Of a stretch of 10,429 nucleotides of DNA, positions 1 to 7,093 are shown one piece after another (the stretch's first letter is position 1; each line of letters opens with the position of its first letter). The notes below the pieces were generated by a model. It did no database searches. It had not been told where the DNA came from and saw nothing but the letters and a program-made list of their open reading frames with translations. Source of the DNA: Bacillota bacterium (GTDB lineage: Bacteria > Bacillota > Negativicutes > Sporomusales > Sporomusaceae); contig JAEWGR010000156.1 in NCBI GenBank assembly GCA_023388195.1, forward strand, positions 1 through 10,429, written 5' to 3'. A program made the position numbers and the translations under genes.

Positions 1-1
1 A

Positions 2-946
2 ACCAAATCAGGCCGATTATCTCTGCAAAGTCTGGAGTCAAAGCTGCAGCTCCATGCGGGCAAAGTAAAATTAGTCGCTGTTACCGGCGCTTCCAATGTT
101 ACCGGGTATATCAATCCCATTGCTAAAATTGCCCGGCTGGTCCACCAGTACGGAGCCGCAATCTTTGTGGACGGTGCGCAGTGGGTACCGCATACGGCTG
201 TTTCTATGCGGCCGCCCGATGCAGCCGAACATATTGATTACTTAGCCTTTTCAGGGCACAAGATGTATGCGCCCTTTGGCACCGGGGTTCTTATCGGGGC
301 ACAGGCGGCTTTTGCTAAGGCAGTTCCGGTATATCAGGGCGGCGGGGCGGTCGGTTTAGTGTCCCAGGCAGCGATTGAATGGGAAGCGCCGCCGGCCAAG
401 TGGGAAGCCGGCACTCCCAATATGATGGGCGTATTGGCTCTTACTACGGCCATTGAGACTTTGTCCAAGCTAAATCTTAACACGATTCACCGCTATGAAC
501 AGCAATTGATTGATTATGCCATTGACGGCTTGCGCACCATTCCCGGCATTACGCTGTATAGCATCAGGGACGGGACGGAAGCCAGGGTAAGTTTGGTATC
601 CTTCACTCTGGAGGGACTCCATCACAGCCAGGTGGCGGAAATTCTGTCACAACAAGGGGGGATTGCAGTGCGCAACGGTTTGTTTTGCGCCCATCCCTAT
701 GTGGAAAAACTGCTGCGGCTGAGTGACGAAGAGATCAAATATTATCAAACTCACGACGACAAAAGCCTGCCGGGGTTGGTAAGGATTAGTTTCGGTCTTT
801 ACAACACAATCAGTGAAGTTAAAATATTTCTGGAACTGGTAAATCATATTGCCGGCCATCGCCAACACTATGCCGATAAATACAGCTACGTACTGGCGCC
901 TAACCGCCCTGGCGGCCAAAGTAAACAGGAATATCCTTTCTGTTAA
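2..946 (+). CDS. Class V aminotransferase, cysteine desulfurase-like (5' end missing)
   Basis: The reading frame is open from base 2, so the gene starts upstream of the window; about 314 C-terminal residues are present. The fold is that of PLP-dependent class V aminotransferases. The motif DGAQ (bases 170-181) carries the aspartate that contacts the PLP ring nitrogen. SGHKMYAPFGTG carries the Schiff-base lysine (codon at 260-262). WEAGTPN and VRISFGLYNT near the C-terminus are also family motifs. RNGLFCAHP places a cysteine (codon 686-688) where SufS-type desulfurases have their catalytic cysteine in RxGHHCA, so sulfur or selenium removal from (seleno)cysteine is plausible. The two histidines of the classic motif are replaced by Leu-Phe, so the substrate is not certain. 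No Fe-S scaffold gene is adjacent downstream, and a terminator hairpin follows at once. The family call is firm; the exact reaction is inferred. Confidence 0.88.
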   Translation, partial: TKSGRLSLQSLESKLQLHAGKVKLVAVTGASNVTGYINPIAKIARLVHQYGAAIFVDGAQWVPHTAVSMRPPDAAEHIDYLAFSGHKMYAPFGTGVLIGAQAAFAKAVPVYQGGGAVGLVSQAAIEWEAPPAKWEAGTPNMMGVLALTTAIETLSKLNLNTIHRYEQQLIDYAIDGLRTIPGITLYSIRDGTEARVSLVSFTLEGLHHSQVAEILSQQGGIAVRNGLFCAHPYVEKLLRLSDEEIKYYQTHDDKSLPGLVRISFGLYNTISEVKIFLELVNHIAGHRQHYADKYSYVLAPNRPGGQSKQEYPFC

Positions 947-948
947 TG

Positions 949-993
949 ACAAAACCACTTAGATTCCGGTTGGCGGATTCTGAGTGGTTTTGT
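949..993. terminator. Long hairpin between convergent genes, probable bidirectional terminator
   Basis: A perfect 11-base inverted repeat (ACAAAACCACT at 949-959, AGTGGTTTTGT at 983-993) continues inward as a second helix (961-968 with 974-981, one mismatch). The two make a stem of about 20 pairs around a small loop. Each outer arm gives an A-rich start and T-rich end on either strand. It starts 3 bases after the aminotransferase stop and ends 23 bases from the stop of the opposing gene, so it can serve both. The U-tract is short and interrupted, so its strength is uncertain. Confidence 0.7.
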
Positions 994-1016
994 TGCTTAG
1001 CTAACTGCGCATTCAT

Positions 1017-1421
1017 TTACGTATTAGGACTGGCTGATTTAATCCATTCCTCTAATTTGGTCAGGACTTCCGTACGGGCTGTATCTACCTCTGCTCCGCG
1101 CCATTCCTGACCTGTCTCGCCGTCAAACCATAACTCTTTTTGTGAAAAAGTACCGGTGGGATAGAGTTTTTCCCTGGCCGCATCCAGAATTCCATCAAAC
1201 ATACTTTGTTTGATGCTTTTCCTGACCATACGGCAACCGGCCTTTTCGGTACTGTCAACCTCTATGCCGTCCGGACCGGTATTAAGGGCAACATGGGAGA
1301 GCAGCTTGCCCTGCTGGCCGGCGGCGGAAATAGCCTGTTTGGCGTATGCGGCGGCCTGTTCCCGCTTAATACTGTCGTCATTTACGGTGACTCTGACATT
1401 GCCGATAATAAGCTTATACAT
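1017..1421 (-). CDS. Hypothetical protein, 134 residues
   Basis: I do not recognise this protein. The reason to believe the gene is a near-perfect ribosome binding site, AAGGAGGTG, read on the minus strand at 1426-1434 and placed 6 bases before the ATG. The product is soluble-looking and rich in charged residues, with no signal peptide or membrane segment. It starts MYKLIIGNVRVTV, a likely beta strand, followed by an Ala/Gln-rich probable helix. Its middle (residues about 43-90) has one cysteine in EKAGCRMVRK. The C-terminal part has WFDGETGQEWRG followed by a probable helix. It stands alone, facing the aminotransferase and diverging from leuS. Overlapping plus-strand frames lack comparable start signals. 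No clear minus-strand promoter was found between 1422 and 1530. Confidence 0.75.
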   Translation of the reverse strand: MYKLIIGNVRVTVNDDSIKREQAAAYAKQAISAAGQQGKLLSHVALNTGPDGIEVDSTEKAGCRMVRKSIKQSMFDGILDAAREKLYPTGTFSQKELWFDGETGQEWRGAEVDTARTEVLTKLEEWIKSASPNT

Positions 1422-1425
1422 GACG

Positions 1426-1434
1426 CACCTCCTT
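1426..1434 (-). promoter_or_regulatory. Strong ribosome binding site of the 134-residue gene
   Basis: Read on the minus strand this is AAGGAGGTG, close to a full match to the 16S rRNA anti-Shine-Dalgarno tail, with good spacing to the ATG at 1421. It decides both the strand and the start of the hypothetical gene. Confidence 0.8.
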
Positions 1435-1493
1435 ATGAACTATTGTATGACTGTTTGCCTGATATAGAACTGTTTTTGTCAATTCGGCATAAG

Positions 1494-1522
1494 TTGACTT
1501 TTCAAATATATTGCTATATAAT
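1494..1522 (+). promoter_or_regulatory. Sigma-A promoter of the leuS T-box transcript
   Basis: TTGACT (1494-1499) and TATAAT (1517-1522) are separated by 17 bases, which is a near-perfect vegetative promoter (5/6 and 6/6 matches). Transcription should start near 1529, directly before the T-box leader. Confidence 0.9.
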
Positions 1523-1528
1523 GGAACA

Positions 1529-1760
1529 TACAAATCTGTAGAGGCAGAATAGTAAGTCTATATGTACAGTCCAGAGAGCTGGCGGCTGCTGGGAGCCAGC
1601 CTGTACTATACCTGAACTCACTGCTGAGGAGCGATTGTGAACTAGTTGCAGCGGTCGTCGCAGGCCTGCGTTACAGGCTAAGGAGTGGATGACTACAGTC
1701 ATCAAGCAGGGTGGTATCGCGAGAAGTCTCGTCCCTGGCGTTAGCCACGGGACTTTTTTA
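1529..1760 (+). promoter_or_regulatory. T-box leader, leucine specific (tRNA-Leu sensing)
   Basis: This leader RNA binds tRNA-Leu and lets transcription proceed into leuS when the tRNA is uncharged. Stem I is recognisable. A lower helix forms near 1541-1550 with the 1620s. GTACAG (1564-1569) pairs with CTGTAC (1601-1606), and GCTGGC (1578-1583) with GCCAGC (1595-1600). The distal loop contains GCTG, fitting the GNUG rule, and an AG-rich internal loop lies at 1570-1577. The specifier reads TGAA-CTC-A with CTC (1617-1619), a leucine codon, in agreement with the downstream gene. The conserved T-box AGGGTGGTATCGCGAG lies at 1708-1723. Its TGGT bulge (1712-1715) would pair with a tRNA 3' end ACCA, and A is the usual discriminator base of tRNA-Leu. 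The antiterminator pairs 1708-1711 with 1733-1736 and 1720-1723 with 1728-1731. Confidence 0.95.
1731..1759 (+). terminator. Intrinsic terminator of the T-box leader
   Basis: GTCCCTGGC (1731-1739) pairs with GCCACGGGAC (1744-1753), with one bulged base and a GTTA loop, and is followed by six T (1754-1759). Bases 1731-1736 are also needed for the antiterminator, so the two structures exclude each other, as T-box control requires. Confidence 0.93.
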
Positions 1761-1790
1761 CTATCTGTCCGAGGGGGATTGAATTACTCG

Positions 1791-4274
1791 ATGAATGAAA
1801 AATATTCGCCGCGCGAGATTGAGGCCAAGTGGCAAAAAAACTGGGTTGACAGTGATGCCTTCAGCACCACCATCAACCGCCAGCGTCCGGAATACTATGT
1901 TCTGGAAATGTTTCCTTATCCGTCAGGCAACCTGCACATGGGTCATGTACGTAATTACTCAATTGGTGATGTTGTTGCCAGATTTAAGGTAATGCAAGGC
2001 TACAATGTGCTGCATCCTATGGGCTGGGATGCTTTTGGCATGCCTGCTGAAAACGCCGCTATCAAGCATGGCATTCATCCATCGTCCTGGACATGGGACA
2101 ATATTGCCAACATGCGACGCCAGCAGCAAGAACTGGGCTTATCTTATGATTGGGACCGGGAAGTAGCTACTTGTCATCCCCACTATTATCACTGGACCCA
2201 GTGGTTGTTTTTGCTGTTCCTGGAACGGGGACTGGCTTATAAGAAAAAGGCTGCTGTAAACTGGTGCAATGACTGTAATACGGTGCTGGCCAACGAACAG
2301 GTTGTTGATGGCCGCTGCTGGCGTTGTGACTCGGTTGTAATTAAAAAAGATCTGGAACAATGGTTCTTTAAAATAACAGAGTATGCAGACCGTCTTCTGA
2401 CTGACCTGGCTGACCTGAAAGGCTGGCCTGAGCGTGTTAAAACCATGCAGGAGAACTGGATTGGCCGTAGTGAAGGGGCTGAGTTCAGTTTTGCCGTGCC
2501 TGAGATTGATGAAAAAATTTCTGTATATACGACCAGGCATGACACCGTTTTCGGTGTGAGCTATATTGTGCTGGCACCTGAACATGCGCTGGTGGACAGG
2601 CTGATCGCCGGCAAAGCGGAAGCGACAGCTGTTAAAGCCTTTATTGAGCGTGTCCGGGGGCAGAGCGAGATTGCCCGCACCTCCAATGAGACGGAAAAAG
2701 AGGGGATTTTCACCGGTGCCTATGCGCTTCATCCCTTTACCGGCGAGCAAGTACCGGTTTGGGTGGCGAACTACGTCTTGGTTGAATACGGCACAGGCGC
2801 TGTTATGGGGGTACCAGCTCATGACCAGCGCGACTGGGAGTTTGCCGGCAAATACGGATTGCCCAAAAAAGTGGTCGTTCAGCCGGCCGGAAAAGAGCTG
2901 ATCCTTAGTGAGATGACCGGGGCGTTTGACGGTCAGGGTGTGATGGTGAATTCCGGCGAATTCAGTGGGCTGGACAACGAAACCGGTAAAGTTCGCATTG
3001 CGCAGTGGTTTGAGAAGCAGGGGATTGGCAAACGCCGTATCAACTACCGGCTGCGGGACTGGCTTATTTCCCGTCAGCGTTATTGGGGCGCGCCTATTCC
3101 GGTTATTTATTGCCCGGACTGTGGTACGGTACCTGTGCCCAAAGACCAACTGCCTGTTTTATTGCCTGAAAATGTTGACTTTGCCAGTGGCTCTGTATCG
3201 CCGCTGGCCAAAGCGGAAGAATTTATTAACTGTGCCTGTCCTAAATGTGGTGGCCCGGCGCGGCGGGAAACAGATACTATGGATACCTTTATTTGTTCTT
3301 CCTGGTATTATTTCCGCTATACGAGCCCCCATAGTGCTGATGAACCGTTTGATCCGGATAAAGCCAATTACTGGATGCCTGTGGACCAGTATATCGGTGG
3401 CATTGAACATGCTATCCTGCATCTTTTATATTCCCGCTTTTTTACCAAGGTCTTAAAGGACGCCGGTTTGGTTAATGTCAATGAACCGTTTAAGAACCTG
3501 CTGACCCAGGGGATGGTCATTAAAGACGGGGCTAAAATGTCGAAGTCGAAAGGCAATGTTGTTTCACCGGAAGAGATTATCGGTAAATACGGTGCCGATA
3601 CGGCCCGCTTGTTCATCCTGTTTGCGGCACCGCCGGAACGAGATCTGGAATGGAGTGACCAGGGGGTAGAGGGAGCGTACCGGTTCCTGGGCCGGTTATG
3701 GCGGATTGTCAGCCACTATGCACCACTTGTTAAAGCGGAGACAGAAAGTGCCTACGATCCCAAACAACTCGGCAAAGAAGAGAAAACCCTGCGCCGCATC
3801 CTGCATATAACCATCAAGCGGGTAACGGAAGATATTGGTCAAAGGTTTAATTTTAATACGGCGATAAGTGCCATTATGGAACTGGTTAATGCAATGTATG
3901 CATTAAAAGAGCAAGGTGTACTCCCGCAACCAGGCCTGGCCCGGGAAGTTGTGTCAGGGCTCTTAAAGATGCTGGCTCCGTTTGCGCCGCACATAACTGA
4001 GGAATTGTGGCTCGAGACCATAGCGGAAGGCAGCGTGCACAGGCAGACCTGGCCAACCTTTGAGGCTGCAGCCATGGAAGTGGAAGAGGTAGAAATCGTG
4101 CTGCAGATTAACGGCAAAGTGCGCGACAAAGTCGTCGTTCCCGTTGGTCTGACAGCCAAGGAACTGGAAAAGACAGCTCTTGGACAGGAAAAAGTGCAGG
4201 AGCTTATTGCCGGCAAACAGGTGGTTAAAGTAATATCCGTGCCGCAGAAACTGGTTAATATTGTTGTAAAATAG
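1791..4274 (+). CDS. leuS: Leucyl-tRNA synthetase (LeuS)
   Basis: This cytoplasmic class Ia synthetase charges tRNA-Leu with leucine using ATP. With the ATG at 1791 it has 827 residues, normal for the bacterial family. The HIGH-type motif is HMGH at residues 49-52 and the second signature is KMSKS at 582-586. A zinc knuckle (C159, C162, C176, C179) lies before the CP1 editing domain. That domain holds TSNETEKEG (from about 297) and VPAHDQRD with the conserved editing aspartate at 345. A second Cys cluster (C441, C444, C483, C486) follows RDWLISRQRYWG, and the C-terminal part is the anticodon-binding helical domain. The frame is open upstream through the leader, but the T-box fixes the start near here. 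The only SD-like run (AGGGGG, 1772-1776) is 14 bases from the ATG; an in-frame TTG at 1779 would be too close to it. The gene is controlled by the T-box and reads on into trxA. Confidence 0.97.
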   Translation: MNEKYSPREIEAKWQKNWVDSDAFSTTINRQRPEYYVLEMFPYPSGNLHMGHVRNYSIGDVVARFKVMQGYNVLHPMGWDAFGMPAENAAIKHGIHPSSWTWDNIANMRRQQQELGLSYDWDREVATCHPHYYHWTQWLFLLFLERGLAYKKKAAVNWCNDCNTVLANEQVVDGRCWRCDSVVIKKDLEQWFFKITEYADRLLTDLADLKGWPERVKTMQENWIGRSEGAEFSFAVPEIDEKISVYTTRHDTVFGVSYIVLAPEHALVDRLIAGKAEATAVKAFIERVRGQSEIARTSNETEKEGIFTGAYALHPFTGEQVPVWVANYVLVEYGTGAVMGVPAHDQRDWEFAGKYGLPKKVVVQPAGKELILSEMTGAFDGQGVMVNSGEFSGLDNETGKVRIAQWFEKQGIGKRRINYRLRDWLISRQRYWGAPIPVIYCPDCGTVPVPKDQLPVLLPENVDFASGSVSPLAKAEEFINCACPKCGGPARRETDTMDTFICSSWYYFRYTSPHSADEPFDPDKANYWMPVDQYIGGIEHAILHLLYSRFFTKVLKDAGLVNVNEPFKNLLTQGMVIKDGAKMSKSKGNVVSPEEIIGKYGADTARLFILFAAPPERDLEWSDQGVEGAYRFLGRLWRIVSHYAPLVKAETESAYDPKQLGKEEKTLRRILHITIKRVTEDIGQRFNFNTAISAIMELVNAMYALKEQGVLPQPGLAREVVSGLLKMLAPFAPHITEELWLETIAEGSVHRQTWPTFEAAAMEVEEVEIVLQINGKVRDKVVVPVGLTAKELEKTALGQEKVQELIAGKQVVKVISVPQKLVNIVVK

Positions 4275-4301
4275 CAATAATAATATAAGGAGGCGGAAGA
4301 G

Positions 4302-4625
4302 ATGAGTGAATTAACTATTACCAGTACCGCGCAGTTTAATGAGGCCGTGCTCAAAGCCGATAAACCAGTCCTGGTGGACTTTTGGGCACCCTGGTGCGGC
4401 CCGTGCAAAATGGTAGCGCCGGAGGTTGAGGCGGTTGCCCAAAAATTTGCCGGACGGGCTGTTGTTGCCAAAGTAAATATTGATGAACAGCAAGCGCTGG
4501 CCAGTCAGTACAATGTGATGAGCATTCCTACGCTGATCGTTTTCAAAGCCGGCAGTGAGGTCAGCCGGATTACCGGTTTCCGCCCGCAAAAAGACATTGG
4601 TGATACGCTGGAAAAAGTACTATGA
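4302..4625 (+). CDS. trxA: Thioredoxin
   Basis: This is a small cytoplasmic disulfide reductase that passes electrons from thioredoxin reductase to oxidised proteins. Its 107 residues are the usual length for the family. The active site WCGPCK is at residues 31-36 (redox cysteines 32 and 35), inside the classic VLVDFWAPWCGPCK strand-helix junction. The cis-proline loop SIPTL has Pro76, and the fold ends with the usual C-terminal helix. AAGGAGG (4287-4293) stands 8 bases before the ATG. It follows leuS by 27 bases, too short for a terminator, so it is probably co-transcribed and thus at least partly under the leucine T-box (inference). A strong terminator closes the unit. No reductase gene is nearby. 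Confidence 0.96.
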   Translation: MSELTITSTAQFNEAVLKADKPVLVDFWAPWCGPCKMVAPEVEAVAQKFAGRAVVAKVNIDEQQALASQYNVMSIPTLIVFKAGSEVSRITGFRPQKDIGDTLEKVL

Positions 4626-4634
4626 GGTACGATG

Positions 4635-4664
4635 AAACTCCCGGACTGCAGTCCGGGAGTTTTT
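4635..4664 (+). terminator. Rho-independent terminator after trxA
   Basis: AAACTCCCGGAC (4635-4646) and GTCCGGGAGTTT (4651-4662) form a perfect 12-pair GC-rich stem with a TGCA loop, ending in a T run at 4660-4664. It begins 10 bases after the trxA stop and closes the leuS-trxA unit. Confidence 0.95.
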
Positions 4665-4801
4665 CCTGACCCAGCAGCTTGCATGCCGTCAATGCCAGCT
4701 AAGAGATAGATAATGGCATAGGCCATTTTTCTGCCGGCAGGGTTGGTTGTATAAGCCGATACGGGTAACGAAGAAGGCTGAAAGTAATTTTTGGCAATAA
4801 T

Positions 4802-4815
4802 ATGAAAATTTTCAT
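4802..4815. repeat. 14-base perfect palindrome upstream of the ahbC promoter
   Basis: ATGAAAATTTTCAT is its own reverse complement. It ends 15 bases before the -35 element of the probable ahbC promoter, a usual place for a regulator site. A second dyad, CATGCTG (4813-4819) with CAGCATG (4835-4841), overlaps its end and runs into the -35 box. I cannot assign a regulator. It does not match the full consensus of Fur, PerR, FNR or CcpA as I know them. Confidence 0.45.
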
Positions 4816-4830
4816 GCTGGCAGGTAAGCT

Positions 4831-4859
4831 TTGACAGCATGTCGAAAATATCAGATAAA
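4831..4859 (+). promoter_or_regulatory. Probable sigma-A promoter of ahbC-ahbD
   Basis: TTGACA (4831-4836) is a perfect -35 element. The -10 element 17 bases later is GATAAA (4854-4859), 4 of 6 matches. The start would be near 4866, just before the ribosome binding site AAGGAG (4871-4876), giving a short leader. The rest of the spacer (4665-4800) holds no credible gene. It has a weak hairpin with AATGGC/GCCATT arms (4712-4727) and a 10-base palindrome (4731-4740). Confidence 0.6.
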
Positions 4860-4888
4860 ACTTAATTTCGAAGGAGACATAAATTAAG

Positions 4889-6061
4889 ATGATAGGTTGC
4901 ACTAAATTGCTTTGCGGCACAGCTACCGTGTCGGATATCGTAAAATATGGCCGCAGTTCTCAGCACTTACCACCCCAAATGCTTCAGTTTTCCTCAGACG
5001 CAACCCCGATTGTGGTATGGAACTCGACTAACCGCTGTAACCTCAACTGTCAGCACTGTTATATTTGCGCTGAAGACCGGGATTATGCCGGTGAATTTAC
5101 TACCGCAGAGGCGAAGAAGTTTATTGATGACCTGGCAGCCATGAAGGTGCCTGTATTGCTGTTTTCCGGTGGTGAACCGCTGGTTAGGCATGATCTGTTT
5201 GAACTCGGGGCCTATGCCATTGAAAAAGGAATTCGCCCGGTAATTTCGACCAATGGTACACTGATTACACCGGAACTGGCAAAGAGAATCAAAACTACCG
5301 GTTTTCAGTATGTTGGTGTCAGCGTCGATGGCAGCGAAGAGGTGCATGACTACTTCCGGGGTAAAAAAGGCGCCTTTCAGGAAACCCTTGCCGGTATCCG
5401 CAATTCCATTGCCGCCGGTAATAAGACCGGCATCCGTTTTACTGTCAATAAACTTAACTATCATACTCTGCCTGCTATCTTAGATATTGTCGAACGCGAG
5501 AAAATTCCCCGTTTCTGTATGTATCATCTGGTATATGCCGGGCGAGGGAAGGAAATGGCCGAGCTTGATACCACGGCCGAGCAAAAGCGGCAGACCATTG
5601 AGCTGTTAATTGAGCGGACCCTTGATTTCCACAAGCGGGGTATCGAAGTGGAGATTCTTACTACAGATAATCATGCTGACGGTATCTATATCCTGCAATA
5701 TTTTGAGCGTACCCAGCCGGAACGGGTGCCAGAGATTAAGGAATTGCTGTCAATGCATGGCGGCTGTTCGGCCGGCCAGAAAATGGCAAACGTTGATCCA
5801 CAGGGCGAGGTGCATGCCTGTCAATTTTGGGGACATAAGTCGCTGGGTAATGTACGTAAACAGCCATTTAGCGAAATCTGGCATAACCAGCAAGATGAAT
5901 TTTTGTGTAAACTGCGTGATAAACCGAGTTATGTAACCGGCCGTTGTGGTGAATGCCGGTACAAGAGCTTCTGCGGTGGCTGCCGGATACGGGCCGAAGC
6001 CGTATCCGGCGACCTGTGGAGTGAAGATCCAGCCTGCTATCTTACTGATTACAAGGAGTAA
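4889..6061 (+). CDS. ahbC: Radical SAM heme synthesis enzyme AhbC (NirJ1 type)
   Basis: It likely removes acetate side chains of 12,18-didecarboxysiroheme to give Fe-coproporphyrin III in the siroheme-dependent (alternative) heme pathway; such proteins are also annotated NirJ1. The product has 390 residues. The start MIGCTKLLCGTATVSD and the following LPPQMLQFS are, as I recall, typical of this family, which supports the ATG at 4889 despite 12 bases between AAGGAG and the start. The radical SAM [4Fe-4S] motif is C50-x3-C54-x2-C57, followed by the GGEP motif in FSGGEPL for SAM binding. The C-terminal SPASM-like region has cysteines at 293, 311, 353, 356, 362, 365 and 383, enough for auxiliary Fe-S clusters. 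ahbD follows after 4 bases. The siroheme decarboxylase genes ahbA/ahbB are not in the window. Assignment rests on motif and family memory, not a search. Confidence 0.85.
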   Translation: MIGCTKLLCGTATVSDIVKYGRSSQHLPPQMLQFSSDATPIVVWNSTNRCNLNCQHCYICAEDRDYAGEFTTAEAKKFIDDLAAMKVPVLLFSGGEPLVRHDLFELGAYAIEKGIRPVISTNGTLITPELAKRIKTTGFQYVGVSVDGSEEVHDYFRGKKGAFQETLAGIRNSIAAGNKTGIRFTVNKLNYHTLPAILDIVEREKIPRFCMYHLVYAGRGKEMAELDTTAEQKRQTIELLIERTLDFHKRGIEVEILTTDNHADGIYILQYFERTQPERVPEIKELLSMHGGCSAGQKMANVDPQGEVHACQFWGHKSLGNVRKQPFSEIWHNQQDEFLCKLRDKPSYVTGRCGECRYKSFCGGCRIRAEAVSGDLWSEDPACYLTDYKE

Positions 6062-6065
6062 TTAC

Positions 6066-7058
6066 ATGATCATCTCATGGAATACCACCCAGCAATGCAA
6101 TATTAACTGTATACATTGTTATCGTGATGCCGGTGCCAGGCGGACAGACGAATTAAGCACAGCTGAAGGCAAAAAACTGCTTGACGAGATCGCAAAAGCC
6201 GGTTTTAAGATCATGATCTTCAGCGGCGGAGAACCAATGCTGCGGCCTGATATATATGAATTAGTCAGCCACGCAGCTTCCGTTGGTCTCAGACCTGTAC
6301 TTGGCACAAACGGTATTATGCTTACCGGTGATGTGCCCGGCAGGCTTAAGGCGGCCGGATTGATGTGCGCCGGTATCAGTGTCGATAGCCGTGACCCGGA
6401 ACGGCATGATACCTTTCGCGGCTTAAAAGGGGCCTGGCAACAGACGATGGCAGGGATAAACAGCTGCCGGGAGGCCGGACTGCCTTTTCAAATCCATACC
6501 ACCGTTAGCAACTGGAATGAACATGAAGTGACAGAGATCACCGATTTTGCTGTTGAACTTGGCGCTGTGGCCCATCACATCTTTTTTTTGGTACCGGCAG
6601 GACGGGGAAAAGATATTGAAGAAACGACATTAAAAACAGCCCAGTACGAAGCCCTGTTGACCCGTATTCTTGATAAGCAGGCCAATACACCGATTGAGCT
6701 GAAGCCCACCTGTGCGCCCCAGTTTATGCGTATTGCCAAGGAGCGGGGTGTGCCGATGCGCTATAGCAAAGGCTGCCTGGCCGGAACTACTTATTGCGTA
6801 ATCCTGCCGAACGGTGATGTGCAGCCATGCCCCTACCTACCACTGAAAGTGGGCAATGTGCGGGCAACTGCCTTTGATGCCATCTGGCAGGACAGCCAGG
6901 TATTCAAGAAACTTCGCCAGGAGCCGCTTAAAGGCGGCTGCGGCTCCTGTGGTTTTGACAATTTATGCGGCGGCTGCCGGGCCAGAGCCTATTATTACTC
7001 GGAGGGAGATTATCTGGCCGAAGAACCCTGGTGCAACCGAGGCATCAGAAATCAATAA
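6066..7058 (+). CDS. ahbD: Radical SAM heme synthase AhbD (NirJ2 type)
   Basis: It likely converts two propionates of Fe-coproporphyrin III to vinyl groups, giving heme b as the last step of the siroheme-dependent pathway; the family is also named NirJ2. The chosen ATG gives 330 residues starting MIISWNTTQQCNINCIHC, with the cluster motif C11-x3-C15-x2-C18 very close to the N-terminus. AAGGAG (6053-6058) sits 7 bases before the ATG and overlaps the last codons of ahbC, so translation is probably coupled. The frame is open further upstream, but only inside ahbC. FSGGEPM is the SAM-binding motif. The C-terminal domain has cysteines 237, 244, 255, 292, 295, 301, 304 and 323, a SPASM-type set for auxiliary clusters. 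A peptide-modifying SPASM enzyme is the main alternative, but no precursor peptide gene is visible nearby. Confidence 0.83.
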   Translation: MIISWNTTQQCNINCIHCYRDAGARRTDELSTAEGKKLLDEIAKAGFKIMIFSGGEPMLRPDIYELVSHAASVGLRPVLGTNGIMLTGDVPGRLKAAGLMCAGISVDSRDPERHDTFRGLKGAWQQTMAGINSCREAGLPFQIHTTVSNWNEHEVTEITDFAVELGAVAHHIFFLVPAGRGKDIEETTLKTAQYEALLTRILDKQANTPIELKPTCAPQFMRIAKERGVPMRYSKGCLAGTTYCVILPNGDVQPCPYLPLKVGNVRATAFDAIWQDSQVFKKLRQEPLKGGCGSCGFDNLCGGCRARAYYYSEGDYLAEEPWCNRGIRNQ

Positions 7059-7065
7059 CCTTACG

Positions 7066-7093
7066 AGAGTGTGCTTCAGGCACACTCTTTTTT
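7066..7093 (+). terminator. Rho-independent terminator after ahbD
   Basis: AGAGTGTGC (7066-7074) and GCACACTCT (7080-7088) form a perfect 9-pair stem with a TTCAG loop, running into six T (7088-7093). It begins 7 bases after the ahbD stop and separates the heme genes from the hydrogenase genes. Confidence 0.95.

Noticed and set aside
1206..1541. Plus-strand open frames overlapping the hypothetical minus-strand gene and the leuS promoter
   Set aside because: The minus-strand gene has the strong ribosome binding site. The plus frames have none and run through a promoter and T-box leader.
2139..3149. Long minus-strand open frame (336 codons) inside leuS
   Set aside because: It lies fully opposite a clear LeuS coding region, has no ribosome binding site of note, and its translation shows no recognisable domain. 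It is a by-product of the leuS codon pattern.
4261..4289. Possible promoter at the end of leuS (TTGTTG, 17 bases, TATAAG) for trxA
   Set aside because: The -35 is poor and transcription would begin at about 4296, beyond the trxA ribosome binding site at 4287-4293.
4712..4730. Small hairpin AATGGC/GCCATT followed by five T between trxA and ahbC
   Set aside because: The stem is only 6 pairs and AT-containing. A much stronger terminator already lies at 4635-4664, so it adds little.
4665..4800. Considered a riboswitch or small RNA in the trxA-ahbC spacer
   Set aside because: I could not match it to the conserved cores of cobalamin, c-di-GMP, THF, SAM or fluoride riboswitches, and it appears to lie upstream of the ahbC promoter.
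4802..4834. Ten-codon open frame upstream of ahbC (MKIFMLAGKL) considered as a leader peptide
   Set aside because: It has no ribosome binding site, and it lies upstream of and overlaps the -35 box of the probable promoter, so it would not be transcribed from it.
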